This document shows, in pieces, positions 45,401 to 54,917 of a stretch of DNA of 64,000 nt. The notes beneath the pieces were generated by a model that made no database searches, was not told where the DNA came from, and was given only the letters and a program-made list of their open reading frames with translations. The stretch is taken from contig CM020619.1 of assembly GCA_009829735.1 (NCBI GenBank), positions 26,686,063-26,750,062 of the forward strand, given 5' to 3'. A program made the translations under genes and the position numbers. Position 1 is the stretch's first letter. Each line of letters begins with the position of its first letter. This stretch comes from Pyropia yezoensis (taxonomy: Eukaryota > Rhodophyta > Bangiophyceae > Bangiales > Bangiaceae).

Positions 45401-47222
45401 CCGTGGTCCGCCGCCCGCCGGCTTCCGCGGTCCCAACGACATGGGCGGCGGCATGGACGGTCCTGGCGGCGGTCGTGACCACAGCCGCGGCCCGCCGCTT
45501 CGGGGCATGGACGGCCGCGGTGGTGGTCGTGACCACAGCCACGGGCCGCCTCCTGGCGGGATGGACGGCCCCGGTGGTGGGCGTGACCATAGCCGTGGTC
45601 CGCCGCCCGCTCGCTTCCGCGGTCCCAACGACATGGGCAGCGGCATGGACGGTCCTGGCGGCGGTCGTGACCACAGCCGCGGGCCGCCGCTTCGGGGCAT
45701 GGACGGTCCTGGCGGCGGTCGTGACCACAGCCGCGGGCCGCCGCTTCGGGGCATGGACGGCCGCGGTGGCGGTCGTGACCACAGCCGCGGGCCGCCGCTT
45801 CGGGGCATGGACGGCCACGGCGGTGGGCGTGACCACAGCCGTGGCCCGCCTCCTGGCGGGATGGACGGCCCCGGTGGTGGGCGTGACCATAGCCGTGGTC
45901 CGCCGCCCGCCGGCTTCCGCGGTCCCAACGACATGGGCGGTGGCATGGACAGACCTGGCGGCGGTCGTGACCACAGCCGCGGGCCGCCGCTTCGGGGCAT
46001 GGACGGTCCTGGCGGCGGTCGTGACCACAGCCGAGGGCCGCCGCTTCGGGGCATGGACGGCCACGGCGGTGGGCGTGACCACAGCCTCGGCCTGCCTCCT
46101 GGTGGGATGGACGGCCCCGGTGGTGGGCGTGACCACAGCCGTGGTCCGCCGCCCGCCGGCTTCCGCGGTCCCAACGACATGGGCGGTGGCATGGACAGAC
46201 CTGGCGGCGGTCGTGACCACAGCCGCGGGCCGCCGCCCCACGGCATGGACGGCCCCGGCGGTGGGCGTGACCACAGCCGTGGCCCGCCTCCTGGCGGGAT
46301 GGACGGCCCCGGTGGTGGGCGTGACCATAGCCGTGGTCCGCCGCCCGCCGGCTTCCGCGGTCCCAACGACATGGGCGGTGGCATGGACAGACCTGGCGGC
46401 GGTCGTGACCACAGCCGCGGGCCGCCGCTTCGGGGCATGGACGGTCCTGGCGGCGGTCGTGACCACAGCCGCGGGCCGCCGCTTCGGGGCATGGACGGCC
46501 ACGGAGGTGGGCGTGACCACAGCCTCGGCCCGCCTCCTGGTGGGATGGACGGCCCCGGTGGTGGGCGTGACCATAGCCGTGGTCCGCCGCCCGCCGGCTT
46601 CCGCGGTCCCAACGACATGAGCGGCGGCATGGACGGTCCTGGCGGCGGTCGTGACCACAGCCACGGGCCGCCGCTTCGGGGCATGGACGGCCACGGAGGT
46701 GGGCGTGACCACAGCCACGGGCTGCCGCTTCGGGGCATGGACGGCCACGGAGGTGGGCGTGACCTCAGCCGTGGTCCGCCGCCCGCCGGCTTCCGCGGTC
46801 CCAACGACATGGGCGGCGGCATGGACGGTCCTGGCGGCGGTCGTGACCACAGCCGCGGGCCGCCGCTTCGGGGCATGGACGGCCCCGGCGGTGGGCGTGA
46901 CCACAGCGGTGGCCCGCCTCCAGGCGGGCCACTGGGCGGCGGCATGGGCGGCTCCGGTTGGGGCAGGCGTGACCCCAACCAGGGGCCGCATCCTGATGGC
47001 TTCCGCTTTGGTGACGGCCCTCCCGGCGGCGGCATGGGCGGCGGTGGTGGCGGTGGGGGCCCCGTGCACAGCGGCGGCCCCGCCGGGCGGGACCACAGCC
47101 CGCCGCGGACGCCGTCGGCGCCGCCGGCCGAGCGCCGGCGGGGTCCCTACATCTTTCCGGGCCGCGGCCCGCAGGGCGCGGGGCCGCCGCCGGGCGGACG
47201 CAGCGGCGGCGGCCGCGGCTAG
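42424..47222 (+). CDS. FHA-domain protein with giant Gly/Arg/Pro repeat tail
   Basis: Two exons (42424-42599 and 43136-47222) give about 1420 residues. The donor AGAAA/GTGGGT and acceptor CCTTGCAG/C join phase 2 to phase 2. The nearby GTGAGC at 42574 would break the frame. Residues about 35-140 form an FHA (phosphothreonine-binding) domain split by the intron: ILHVLRSDGEPVSVFEF, then CLTVFGRDTAVCDIFVGH, SVSRQHAYL, SGTKVNGELL and CGKSARSYVFQI. The GR, SRQH and xGTxVNG signatures are all present. The layout most resembles NIPP1/SNIP1-type FHA proteins of nuclear RNA processing. An Arg/Gly/Pro-rich linker follows, including an RS-like stretch (RDRSRSRSRAPDVRD). Next are about 830 residues of 18-residue repeats (GMDGPGGGRDHSRGPPLR) and a short non-repeat C-terminus (AERRRGPYIFPGRGP). 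The tail should be intrinsically disordered. Nuclear speckle-like localisation is inference. Confidence 0.85.
44430..46920 (+). repeat. 54-bp coding minisatellite with higher-order units
   Basis: 54-bp units encode GMDGPGGGRDHSRGPPLR and variants. A longer unit of about 84 bp containing GFRGPNDMGGGMD interrupts them at about 44735, 44985, 45176, 45421, 45608, 45911, 46158, 46350, 46596 and 46790. The gaps of 187-303 bp fit 84 plus two, three or four 54-bp units. The array therefore has a higher-order structure made by unequal exchange. All indels keep frame, and several other frames on both strands are also free of stops. Confidence 0.9.
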
Positions 47223-47269
47223 GGCGGCGCTCTGCCCCCGCCACGGCGGCCTTCCCCACCACTGCGTGC

Positions 47270-47790
47270 GGTCGGCTGCGGCGGCGACGGTTGTTGCGGC
47301 TTTGCAGAGGGGGTTTTGTGGGTGCGTCGGGTTTGTTTCAATCTTGTTTCTGTAATGCAGTACGGCACTCTGGTGGGGTGCTGTTATAGAGGGGGGGTCA
47401 CGGCACGGTTCGTGCGTTGATGAGGGGTGAGGCGGCTGGGGAGGGCGCCAAGACGGGCAAGCGACCTGGTGACGTTGCCATCTTTGCAAGCGTCATCTTT
47501 GCAAGCGTCGATGGAGCGGGCGGCTCCCCGCCCCGCCACGACGTTCCTGCCCCACCGCCGCGTTCGTCGGCGGCGGCTGCGGCGGATGTCGGGGCTTGGG
47601 AGAGGGGGCTTCGTGGGTGCTGCTGGGTTGTTTCGTTCTGTTTCTCTGTTGCCGTACGGCACAGGTGAGATGCTCTTGTACAGGGGGGGTCACGTTACGG
47701 CATGTGTGTTGTTGCGGGGCGAGGCGGATGGGTAGGGCATCTGGACGGGCGAGCGGACTGGTGCGATTGACATCTTCGCAAACATCGGTG
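47270..47790. repeat. Diverged tandem duplication between two convergent gene ends
   Basis: About 47270-47540 and 47575-47790 share GAGGGGGTTTTGTGGGTG / GAGGGGGCTTCGTGGGTG, then TACGGCAC, GGGGGGGTCACG, GAGGCGG and CATCTTTGCAAGCGTC / CATCTTCGCAAACATC. A 16-base CATCTTTGCAAGCGT unit is itself doubled near 47479-47510. The block lies just after the FHA stop (47222) and just after the protease stop (47865, minus strand), so it is probably duplicated 3' UTR or terminator sequence. TCTGTAATGCAG at 47349 might be a polyadenylation region. Confidence 0.7.
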
Positions 47791-47864
47791 GATACTCGTC
47801 TGCCCAGAGCTGGGGCCTCCCGACAGCACAGCGGGAAGTACCTCACCCCACCCTCACGTGGCGC

Positions 47865-50575
47865 TCACACCACCTTGCCGTCGTGCAGGTCCAGCACCAT
47901 CTGCTTGCGCAGCAGTCGGACGTCGCGTTGCCCAAACACCAGCGCCGCCCCCCGCTCGAGGCGCTCCGCCATGGCGAGGACGTACACCCCGCAGCTGCCC
48001 GCGTCGGCCTGCCGCGGCGCGGCCACCCCCCCCACCGTCGTGGCGGCAACGTCCCAGGTCGCCGCCCCGCCAAGCGCCGCCTCGGCGGCCGACCCGCCGC
48101 CGTGGCGGGCGGCCACCTCGGCGGCCAACCAGCGGGCCAGTGTCGCCGTCACGCCGCCAGTGTCGGCGCCGTGGAGGGGGTCGAGGTACACGACGCGGCG
48201 GGAGCGGGTGTCGAGGGCCACCAGCACCCAGTGGCAGTTGCCAACGTGGACGGGGACGAGGAGGAGGTCCATCGCCGCCGCGTCGACGCCGGCCTTGAGC
48301 GTCCACCGGCGGACGCCGTCGTAGTCAAAGCGGTCGGGGCCCTGCGTGAGGCGGACGTAGAAAAAGGTGTTGAAGCAGTAGACGCGCAGGGGGGGGGGGG
48401 GGGGGGTTCGCCCGGAGTGCCAACCGTCGCCGCCGCCGCCGCCGCCACCCGCCGCCGGTTGCGCGCATTGAGCAGCGCGACGTACGCATTCATAATCTCG
48501 TCGTTCAGCCAGCGCTCCCCCCGGAGCAGCCGCAGGTCCCGCCGCCGCAGCGTAATGCGCGCGGCGGCAACGGTCACGGCAATGGGCGCGGCCACGTCGA
48601 GGGCGGCCGGCGGCGTGCCGCCGCTGCGCACGCGGCCAGTCGTCAAAAACTCGACCGCCGCCCGCTCCGCCGGCGTCATGGCCCGGCCCCGCCACGTCCA
48701 CTGGTCGGGCGGGAGGGGAAGGACGTAGCGGGACCCCACCGCCGCGGTGAGGTCGTTCGCCACCGCCCGGGAGCCGCCGTTGCCCCGCGGTGAGGGGGAC
48801 ACGGGAGGTGGGGAAGGGGAGCCGACGGCGACGGCGGAGGGGGGCACCGGGGACGCGTCGAGCGCGGCCTCCAGCGTGCCGGCGCGGGGGTGCCTCCGCG
48901 CCGGTGGCGGCGGGCCCCTGGTGCCCGCCAGCCGCGCGGCCAGCCACGCCATGCCAGTCCGGGAGGGGCTTGGCGGCCTGGCCGCCGCGGCCGCGCCAGA
49001 CCCGCCGGCGGCGCCAGACCCGCCGGCGGCGCCAGACCCGCCGGCGGCGCCAGACCCCTCCGACGCGGACGCTGGCGGGCGCGGCGGCGGCGACGGCGAC
49101 CGCGGGGCGCCCACTGCCGGCGGGTCCGCCGCCTCCTCGTCAGAAGATCCGCCGCCCGCCGCCGGCCGAAGCAACGAAAAGGTCAGCCGCATAGGCGCCG
49201 CGCGCGCTGCCGCCGGCGGCCGCCGCCAGCAGTCGCGCCCGCTGGACGTGTCTGTCTCACCGCCGCCGCCGCCGTCATCGTCGCCGCCGCCGCCGTCATC
49301 GTCGCCGCCTCCGCCCGACGCGACCGAGTCGTCTCCACCAGACGAGTCACTGCACGTAAAGCGCAGCCGCCGCGCAGGGTTTGGCGCCGCCGCCGCCGAC
49401 GCAGCGGCCGTCGACGGCAACGGGGCCGACAGGCGGCGTCGCCTACCACCGCACCCACCTCTGACAGAACCGACCGGCGCGCTCCCCGCCGACGTCGCTG
49501 GCGGCGGCGTACCGAGCCGCAGCCGCCGCCGCCGGGCCGTCTCTTGCGCGGCGCGCCCGCTGCCGAGGACGTCGTTAAAGGCGTCCTCGTCGCCGACGCT
49601 GTCGCCCTGCGACGGCGCCGAAGGGGTCCACCACCCGCGGCGCGCCACCGCCGCCGGCGCGACGCCGCAGAGGGCGCTCCAGCGGGGACGCGAACGGCAG
49701 CGGGCGGCGGCCGCCCCTGCCCCTGCCGCCGCCACCGTCACCGCCGATGCCGCTGTCGTCGTCGTCGCCCCCGCTCCCCCCCCCCCCTCCTCTCTGTCGT
49801 CCGAGTCGCTCGGGCTATCCTCCGACACTGCCGGCACGTCGTCATCAGCGGCGGCCGCCGCCGCCGCCGCCCGCGCGCGGCGCCCCCCCGAAGTCAGGTG
49901 CACCGACAGGACCAGGCAGTCGGGGTCGCCGCGGGGCGCCGCCGCGGCGGTCGCGTCGGCGGTGGCCACCACCCGCGGCCGCTTGACGGGGGAGGGGGTG
50001 CCGTCGGCCACGTGCAGCCGCCGCCGCCGCCGCCGACGCCGCCGCAGCGCATCGGCGCGGCCGCTCGACGGCGGCGGCGGCGGCGACGGTCGGCGGTCCC
50101 CCCCGCCATCCACGTCTTCCTCATCCGACAGAAAGACCCCATAAATATCCGCCATGCTCTTGGGCTGCGTCGCCGCCGCGGGCGCCGACGGGGCCCTCGC
50201 CTCCCCCGCCGGCGGAGCCGGCGCCGTCCCCGCGGCCGACGCTGCCGCCGCCGCCGGCGTCGCCGTTGCCGGTGCCGTCGTTGGCGCTGACACCGAATCG
50301 CCGCCGGCGAGCGCCCGCGGTGCCACTGGCGCTGCCCGCCTCGTCACCACCGACGGGCGCGGCGCGCTCGCAGGCCGCCGCCGGTCAGCCTCGACCGCCG
50401 GGGCGACCGAGATGGGCGCCGCGGTAGTGGCGCCGCTGCCGCTACCGCCGCCGCTGCCCGTGCCGCTGCCGGTGGTGCTGTCCCCAAAGGCCCCGATGGG
50501 ATCCCCGGCAGCAATGACCGACCGCGACGCCTGGCCCGCAGTCAGCCGCGTCGGCCGCCGGGCGAGGAGACGCAT
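47865..50575 (-). CDS. SUMO/ubiquitin-like protease, ULP1/SENP type (peptidase C48)
   Basis: About 900 residues. A long disordered N-terminus (Ala, Ser, Pro, acidic; DIYGVFLSDEEDVDGG near residue 140) precedes the catalytic domain in the last 270 residues. ITLRRRDLRLLRGERWLNDE and IMNAYVALLNARN match the ULP1 start. FNTFFYVRL, VGNCHWVLVAL (catalytic His), VVYLDPLHG (Asp) and RQADAGSCGVYVLAM (Gln and catalytic Cys) complete the triad. Such enzymes mature SUMO and remove it from targets, usually at the nuclear envelope or in the nucleoplasm. I chose the ATG at 50575 (MRLLARRPTRL); the frame is open 108 codons further upstream (50899), but that part is not protein-like. The N-terminal and catalytic frames are offset by one base at an 18-G run (48389-48406): an assembly miscount, a real frameshift or length polymorphism. 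It is convergent with the FHA gene. Confidence 0.85.
49005..49062. repeat. 15-bp coding repeat, four copies
   Basis: CCGGCGGCGCCAGAC is repeated about four times inside the protease gene, encoding a Gly/Ser/Ala linker (GSGAAGGSGAAGG). Confidence 0.85.
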
Positions 50576-51105
50576 AGTGCGCGGTGGAGGGGGGGAGGGG
50601 GGGAGGGGCGGGGGGGGGGGCGGAACCGGGAGCGGGGCGCGCACCCCCCCGCGGCAGCCAGGGACAGGTCTGCCGCTACGGCCAGAGCCGTCGAGAAGGA
50701 CACGGCCGTCGCATGGCATGGAGGGGGGAGAAGAGGGGTGGGCGCTGCAGCAGAGGGGAGGGGAGCTGCCCGACGTCTGCCTGACGGGCGCGGTGGGTGC
50801 GGCGTCGGGAGAGGGGAAGGGCGGTCGCAGCTCTGCAGCTGCGGTGCAGCGCTGCGGGCGAGTGCAACGACTAAGCGGAACAAAATGGATGGACAGCAAT
50901 TCGTTTTCGCAGCCGAGGTTGTGGCTGCACGCGCTGCATCGGTTGACGAAAGTGCCTTGGCGGGTCGAACGGATGCATGGGCATTCGTGCGTACTTACAA
51001 CGGCAGACGAACGCTACTTTTCGTTGCGATCCATTCGGACTTACATATGCTTCGACGCACACTCCCCCCCCTCACGTCCGTCCCATGCGCATCCCTCCCT
51101 CCTCC
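50576..51105. promoter_or_regulatory. Upstream region of the protease gene
   Basis: G-rich to about 50640. Composition becomes balanced from 50860 to 51060 (for example GCGTACTTACAACGGC and TTCGGACTTACATATGCTTC), unlike the coding sequence on either side. This is the only space between the protease start and the 3' end of the next gene, so promoter elements are probably here. No TATA box is clear. Confidence 0.3.
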
Positions 51106-52075
51106 TCAGGCGCTCAGTAACTCTCCAGCAATCTTCTTGACGAGCGCGCCGTCCACCTCTGCCCGGTGCGCCTTCATCACCCCGCCCATCACCTTGCCCA
51201 CGTCCCCCGGTTTGGTCGCCCCCACTGCCGCAATCGCCGCCTCCACCCACGCGCGGGTGGTGGCCTCGTCGGCAGTCGAGGGGAGGTAGGTCTCGATGAG
51301 GGCCAGCTCAAACTTCTCAGACTGTGGTAGAAGGGAAAAGAAAAACAAGGGGGTAGGGGCGGGGGTGGGGACGCCAGCGGGTTACATAGGGTCGCAGGCA
51401 AGCCGTCAGCCATCTGGTGGCAAACCATCACCCCTCCTCGACGGATAAGAACGCTCCCACGAAGCGGCCGCGTGTGCAAGCACTCTCAAGCGCCCCCCCG
51501 CACCCCATCTTTGACACTCCCTCAGAAGCAACGAGCGTTCCCAACACTCACTACGCTGGGCGCTCGTACACAATCGTGGCCTCCGAGCCTTGCTATCCCG
51601 ACACCCCGTCCCCACAACATACCTCTGCCAAGTCCGTACGGCCCCCCTTCTCGTACATCTCAATGCTCTGGTTGCGCTGCTTGACCAGCCGCTTGAGGCA
51701 CGCAACCGCCGCCGCGTCGTCGAGCGTCCCCGCTCCCGTCTCTTTTTCGGCCGTCAGGAAGGCGGCGCGCATGTTGCGGAGCACCCGCAGGGTGTCTGCG
51801 TCCTTGGCCTTCATCGCCACCTTCATCCGAGCGGTCACGTCGTCGACCAGGCCCATGCGGAGGGGGGGGGACGCGGTCACCAGGTGCCGCCGCGTGCCGC
51901 CGCCGCGCCCGGCCGCTGCCGCCGCCGCCGCCGCCGCCGCCGCCGAGGGCGCAGAGAGGGGGGAGCGGGCGGCGCGACGCACAGAGGCGCTGCGGCCAAC
52001 AAAAGCGGCGGGGCGGGCACAACCGACGAGCTCCGTCGTCCACGCGCCGGCAGACAGGAAGGCCACGCGCGCCAT
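51106..52075 (-). CDS. GatB/YqeY-domain protein, organelle-targeted
   Basis: Two exons (52075-51623 and 51321-51106) give 222 residues. The donor GCAGAG/GTATGT and acceptor CTACCACAG/TCTGAG are textbook and join in phase 0. Residues 1 to about 72 are rich in Ala, Arg and Ser without acidic residues except one Glu (MARVAFLSAGAWTTELVGCA, then a poly-Ala run), typical of a mitochondrial or plastid transit peptide. Residues about 74-222 are a complete YqeY domain: LVDDVTARMKVAMKAKDADT, LRVLRNMRAAFLTAEKE, LKRLVKQRNQSIEMYEKGGR, DLAESEKFELALIETYLPS, GDVGKVMGGVMKAHRAEVDG and ending IAGELLSA. The length matches bacterial YqeY (about 147 residues) plus the presequence. The domain resembles the tRNA-binding tail of GatB amidotransferase; the free-standing protein's exact role is unsettled. 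It lies head to head with the gene at 52603. Confidence 0.92.
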
Positions 52076-52602
52076 GGCGGGTCAGCCCAGGCGGGACGAG
52101 GGTGGGGAGGAACAGAAGGGAAAGAGGAGGAGGGCGAAGCCTGATGGACGGGCGCGGGAAGGGTGGGGGGGTTGGGAAGGGCGTCAAGCGCAGACAAGCC
52201 GATGTGGCGGGGAAAGACAAGAAGCGGGACAGCAGCGGCGATGGCGTGGGAGGGGGCGGCGGGTGGCGGTGGGCGGGCGGGCGGGCGGGCGGCCGCCGGT
52301 CGGGCGATACATGAAGCAAGTCGATGCCGCTGTGGTCACGGTGGCACTGGCGTGGATCCGATCAGGTGGAGATTGCCCTCGCGACGCATCCATTGGGCGG
52401 TTTTCGTACTGTAGTCTTTCAGTGGAGCCCGCGTGATCCGGGTTCCGTAAATACACTGTCCAGTACAGCAGACGAGCCGTTTCAAGAACGCTCGCAGCAG
52501 CCGTGCCGCAGTGTCGTCTTCCTTCCAAGCCGTTGCGGGTGTGCCGCACCCCCTCCCGCCCCCCCCGGCTCCGTCGCGCGTGACCTCAGCACCGCCCCCA
52601 CG
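52076..52602. promoter_or_regulatory. Divergent promoter region
   Basis: This 527-bp interval separates two genes starting in opposite directions. A (GGGC)n run lies at 52272-52292. An AT-richer patch at 52320-52500, including CGTAAATACACTGTCCAGTACAG, is the likeliest core. No TATA box is obvious. Confidence 0.35.
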
Positions 52603-53582
52603 ATGGGTATCTTTTACACGCTCATGCACTCCCCCGCCCTCATCTATGTACGCTTTGTGCTTTCCTCTTGGGGCCTTTCTCTCATTGCCTCTGTCGCTGC
52701 CAATCACTGCGACCACTGCCTCCCCCCTGCCTGCGCACTCCTCCCGTGCCGCCCGCGTCCACGGTTGTTCCCCGCGTCGGCACCACCACCCACTTACTCA
52801 CCACCGCTACTATCTCATTCTCTACAGTTCTTCCCCTTCTGTTCTGTCTTTTGTTGTTTTTGCTGATGGCTCTTTTCCCACCCCCCCCCCTCTGACCCTC
52901 TCGTTCTTTTTCTTTCCTCCCCCCCCCCCAGGTGGGCATGGTTGCCACCGCCGGCTACACCACCTACCGCGGTGGCCTGGTGGACCTCCGCATCTGGCGG
53001 GCGCAGCGCGCCGCCGCCGACGGCGCGGCGACTGCGTCGGTCGACGCGGCGGCCGCCGCGGCCGCCGCGCTCCGCCGTGCCCGCAAGCTGCCACCGGCGG
53101 GGTCGGCCGTGGCGGCGGCAGCCGCGCTCCGCCGTGCCCGCAAGCTGCCACCGGCGGGGTCGGCCGTGGCGGCGGCAGCGGCGGCTGGGCGGCGGGGCGC
53201 GCGGCGGGCGGGGGGAGGCGAGGGGGAGGGCGCAGGGGGGGGTGCCGCCGCTCGGCGGGGACGGCACGCTGGTGGGGGCGGCGGGGGGGTGGACGAGGGG
53301 GGAGGTGCCCCGCGCCCCCTGGCGCTGTCCAGCTCCCGCGGGGGGGAGGAGCGCCCGGGGCTGGCTCCCCGGGGCCCCCCCGCCACCCCCGCTGCCGCCT
53401 CTGTCGCTGCAGCTGCCGCCGCCACCGGCGGTGCACCCGCGTTGGGGCGCGCGCCGCCACGCCCGGGCGGTGGAGCGGGCGGACCCAAGGGCGGCACGGC
53501 TGGCGGGGTGGCGGCGGCGGCGGCGGCGGCGGCGGTTGGACCCGCTGCGGCTGACACTGGTGGGGGGGGACGACGGCGGTGA
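52603..53582 (+). CDS. Small predicted membrane protein with internal 19-residue duplication
   Basis: Two exons (52603-52647 and 52932-53582) give about 231 residues. The intron has donor ATCTAT/GTACGC and a long pyrimidine tract ending CCCCCCAG/GTGGGC, joining in phase 0. The N-terminus MGIFYTLMHSPALIYVGMVA then TAGYTTYRGGLVDLRIWRAQ has one probable transmembrane helix (about residues 8-28), with aromatic and aliphatic residues absent from other frames. The rest is Ala/Gly/Arg-rich: a 57-bp unit encoding ALRRARKLPPAGSAVAAAA occurs twice (53064-53177), followed by a disordered tail. The N-terminal style resembles small organellar inner-membrane proteins, but I do not recognise a family. Its promoter is shared with the YqeY gene. 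The C-terminal half is less certain than the N-terminus. Confidence 0.55.
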
Positions 53583-54917
53583 CCGGCCGCCCGTCTCTCC
53601 GCCTCCCTCACCCCCCTTGCCTTCTCAGCTTTTCTTCCCTTTGCCGCGTCCTTCTCCAGTCACCTCCGCGTGAAGCCGCGCTCGCTTCCCTAACTATGGT
53701 GCGGGTGGGACCACCCACCCGCGAGGGGGGGGGGGGGTGCCACTGCCACTCCTCCTACTCGTTGGAGTGGAGCCCGCTGCACTGCGCGCGCGGGGGCTCC
53801 CCCTGCCACCGCCGCGGATGCCGGCCGCTGCCGCTGCCATTGCCGCCGCTGCTGCTGCCACTGTCGTCGATGAGGTGCAGGGGGGGTTGAAGGGGGGGGC
53901 GCTGTGGCTGGGACAGGCTGTGCCCTTGCGCACAGCGGCGTCGACGGCGACGGTGGCGGAAGTGGTGGTGGTGGTGGTAGATTGCCGGCGGCGCCCCCCC
54001 CTCCCCCCACCCCCCGTTGCGTGGCCGTCCGTGTCGTGCACACCGCCAGCGACCCCGGCGCCCTGCCGTGTGCCCGTCGGCCCAGCCTACCAGCGGCCGA
54101 CGGTGCCAGCGGGGGGTCGTTCCCATTGTCCGCCGGGGGTTAGGGGGAGTGGTGACCCTGTTTGAGCCTGTTGCTTTTGTTTCAGTGGTGTTATCGTTGG
54201 TGTGTGGGTGGGCGGTTGGATGATGATTGGTGTTGTGGGGTGGGCGAGCGTGTGTTGCGTCGCTTGGTCGAGAGCAGCTTGGTGGGGAGGCGGCTGCGGG
54301 TGAGGGATGGTTTTGGGTGAGAGGGGGGGGATGGCGAGCGCTTGAATGCGAGTCAGCGGCGTGTTTCTATGGGCAGAGTATGTTTGGCTCTACTTTAGCC
54401 CTCTTCTGGGATGTGGCAGTGGGCAGCTGGATGCCTTTGCTGAACTGTCATGGCGTCACGCCGACGGCGCGTCTGTTGGTGGGGAGCCGGGAAGGCGTGG
54501 AGGGCATTCGCGATGCAAGGCGTTGGGGGATGTGGGGGATTGACTTGCTCACCTCAGGCTTGTCATCCACTCCAACCCCAGGCGGTGTGGTGCCGTCGGT
54601 GCGGCGTCCCCATGGGTGTCACCTCCACGCCGCACCCCTTTGTGGCGGCGCAAGGAGCGGCGTCAGCCTGCAGGCCTCCTTTGTGTCGGTCGTTAGGCTG
54701 TCTTGTTTGTTTCGTTTCCAAAGAAGAAGGAGCTCCCCATGACTTGCAAGTGCGCTCCCTTTCACGAACGCCCCTGCCCTCGCGGTCCTCTCATCCGCCG
54801 CAGCGCAGGCGGCGCTCCACCGCATGGGCAGTCGATTTTATCACGCCCAGGCAGAAGCCCTCGGCAAGACGCCGGTCGCTCCCCTCCCCCCATGCCTCCC
54901 ACGCCTCCCTGAGCATC
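53583..54917. other. Intergenic stretch
   Basis: From 53583 to about 54150 it is GC-rich with G and C runs. A frame with VVDEVQGGLKGGALWLGQAV near 53860-53915 is short and has no start context. From 54150 to 54700 it is T/G-rich (CTGTTGCTTTTGTTTCAGTGG), probably non-coding. It contains the 3' side of the minus-strand RING gene and possibly the 3' UTR of the gene before it. Confidence 0.4.

Noticed and set aside
43032-47489. 1485-codon minus-strand frame, plus two more long frames, across the FHA gene
   Set aside because: They are shadows of the 54-bp repeat, which contains no stop in several frames. Only the plus frame connects to an FHA domain through a proper intron.
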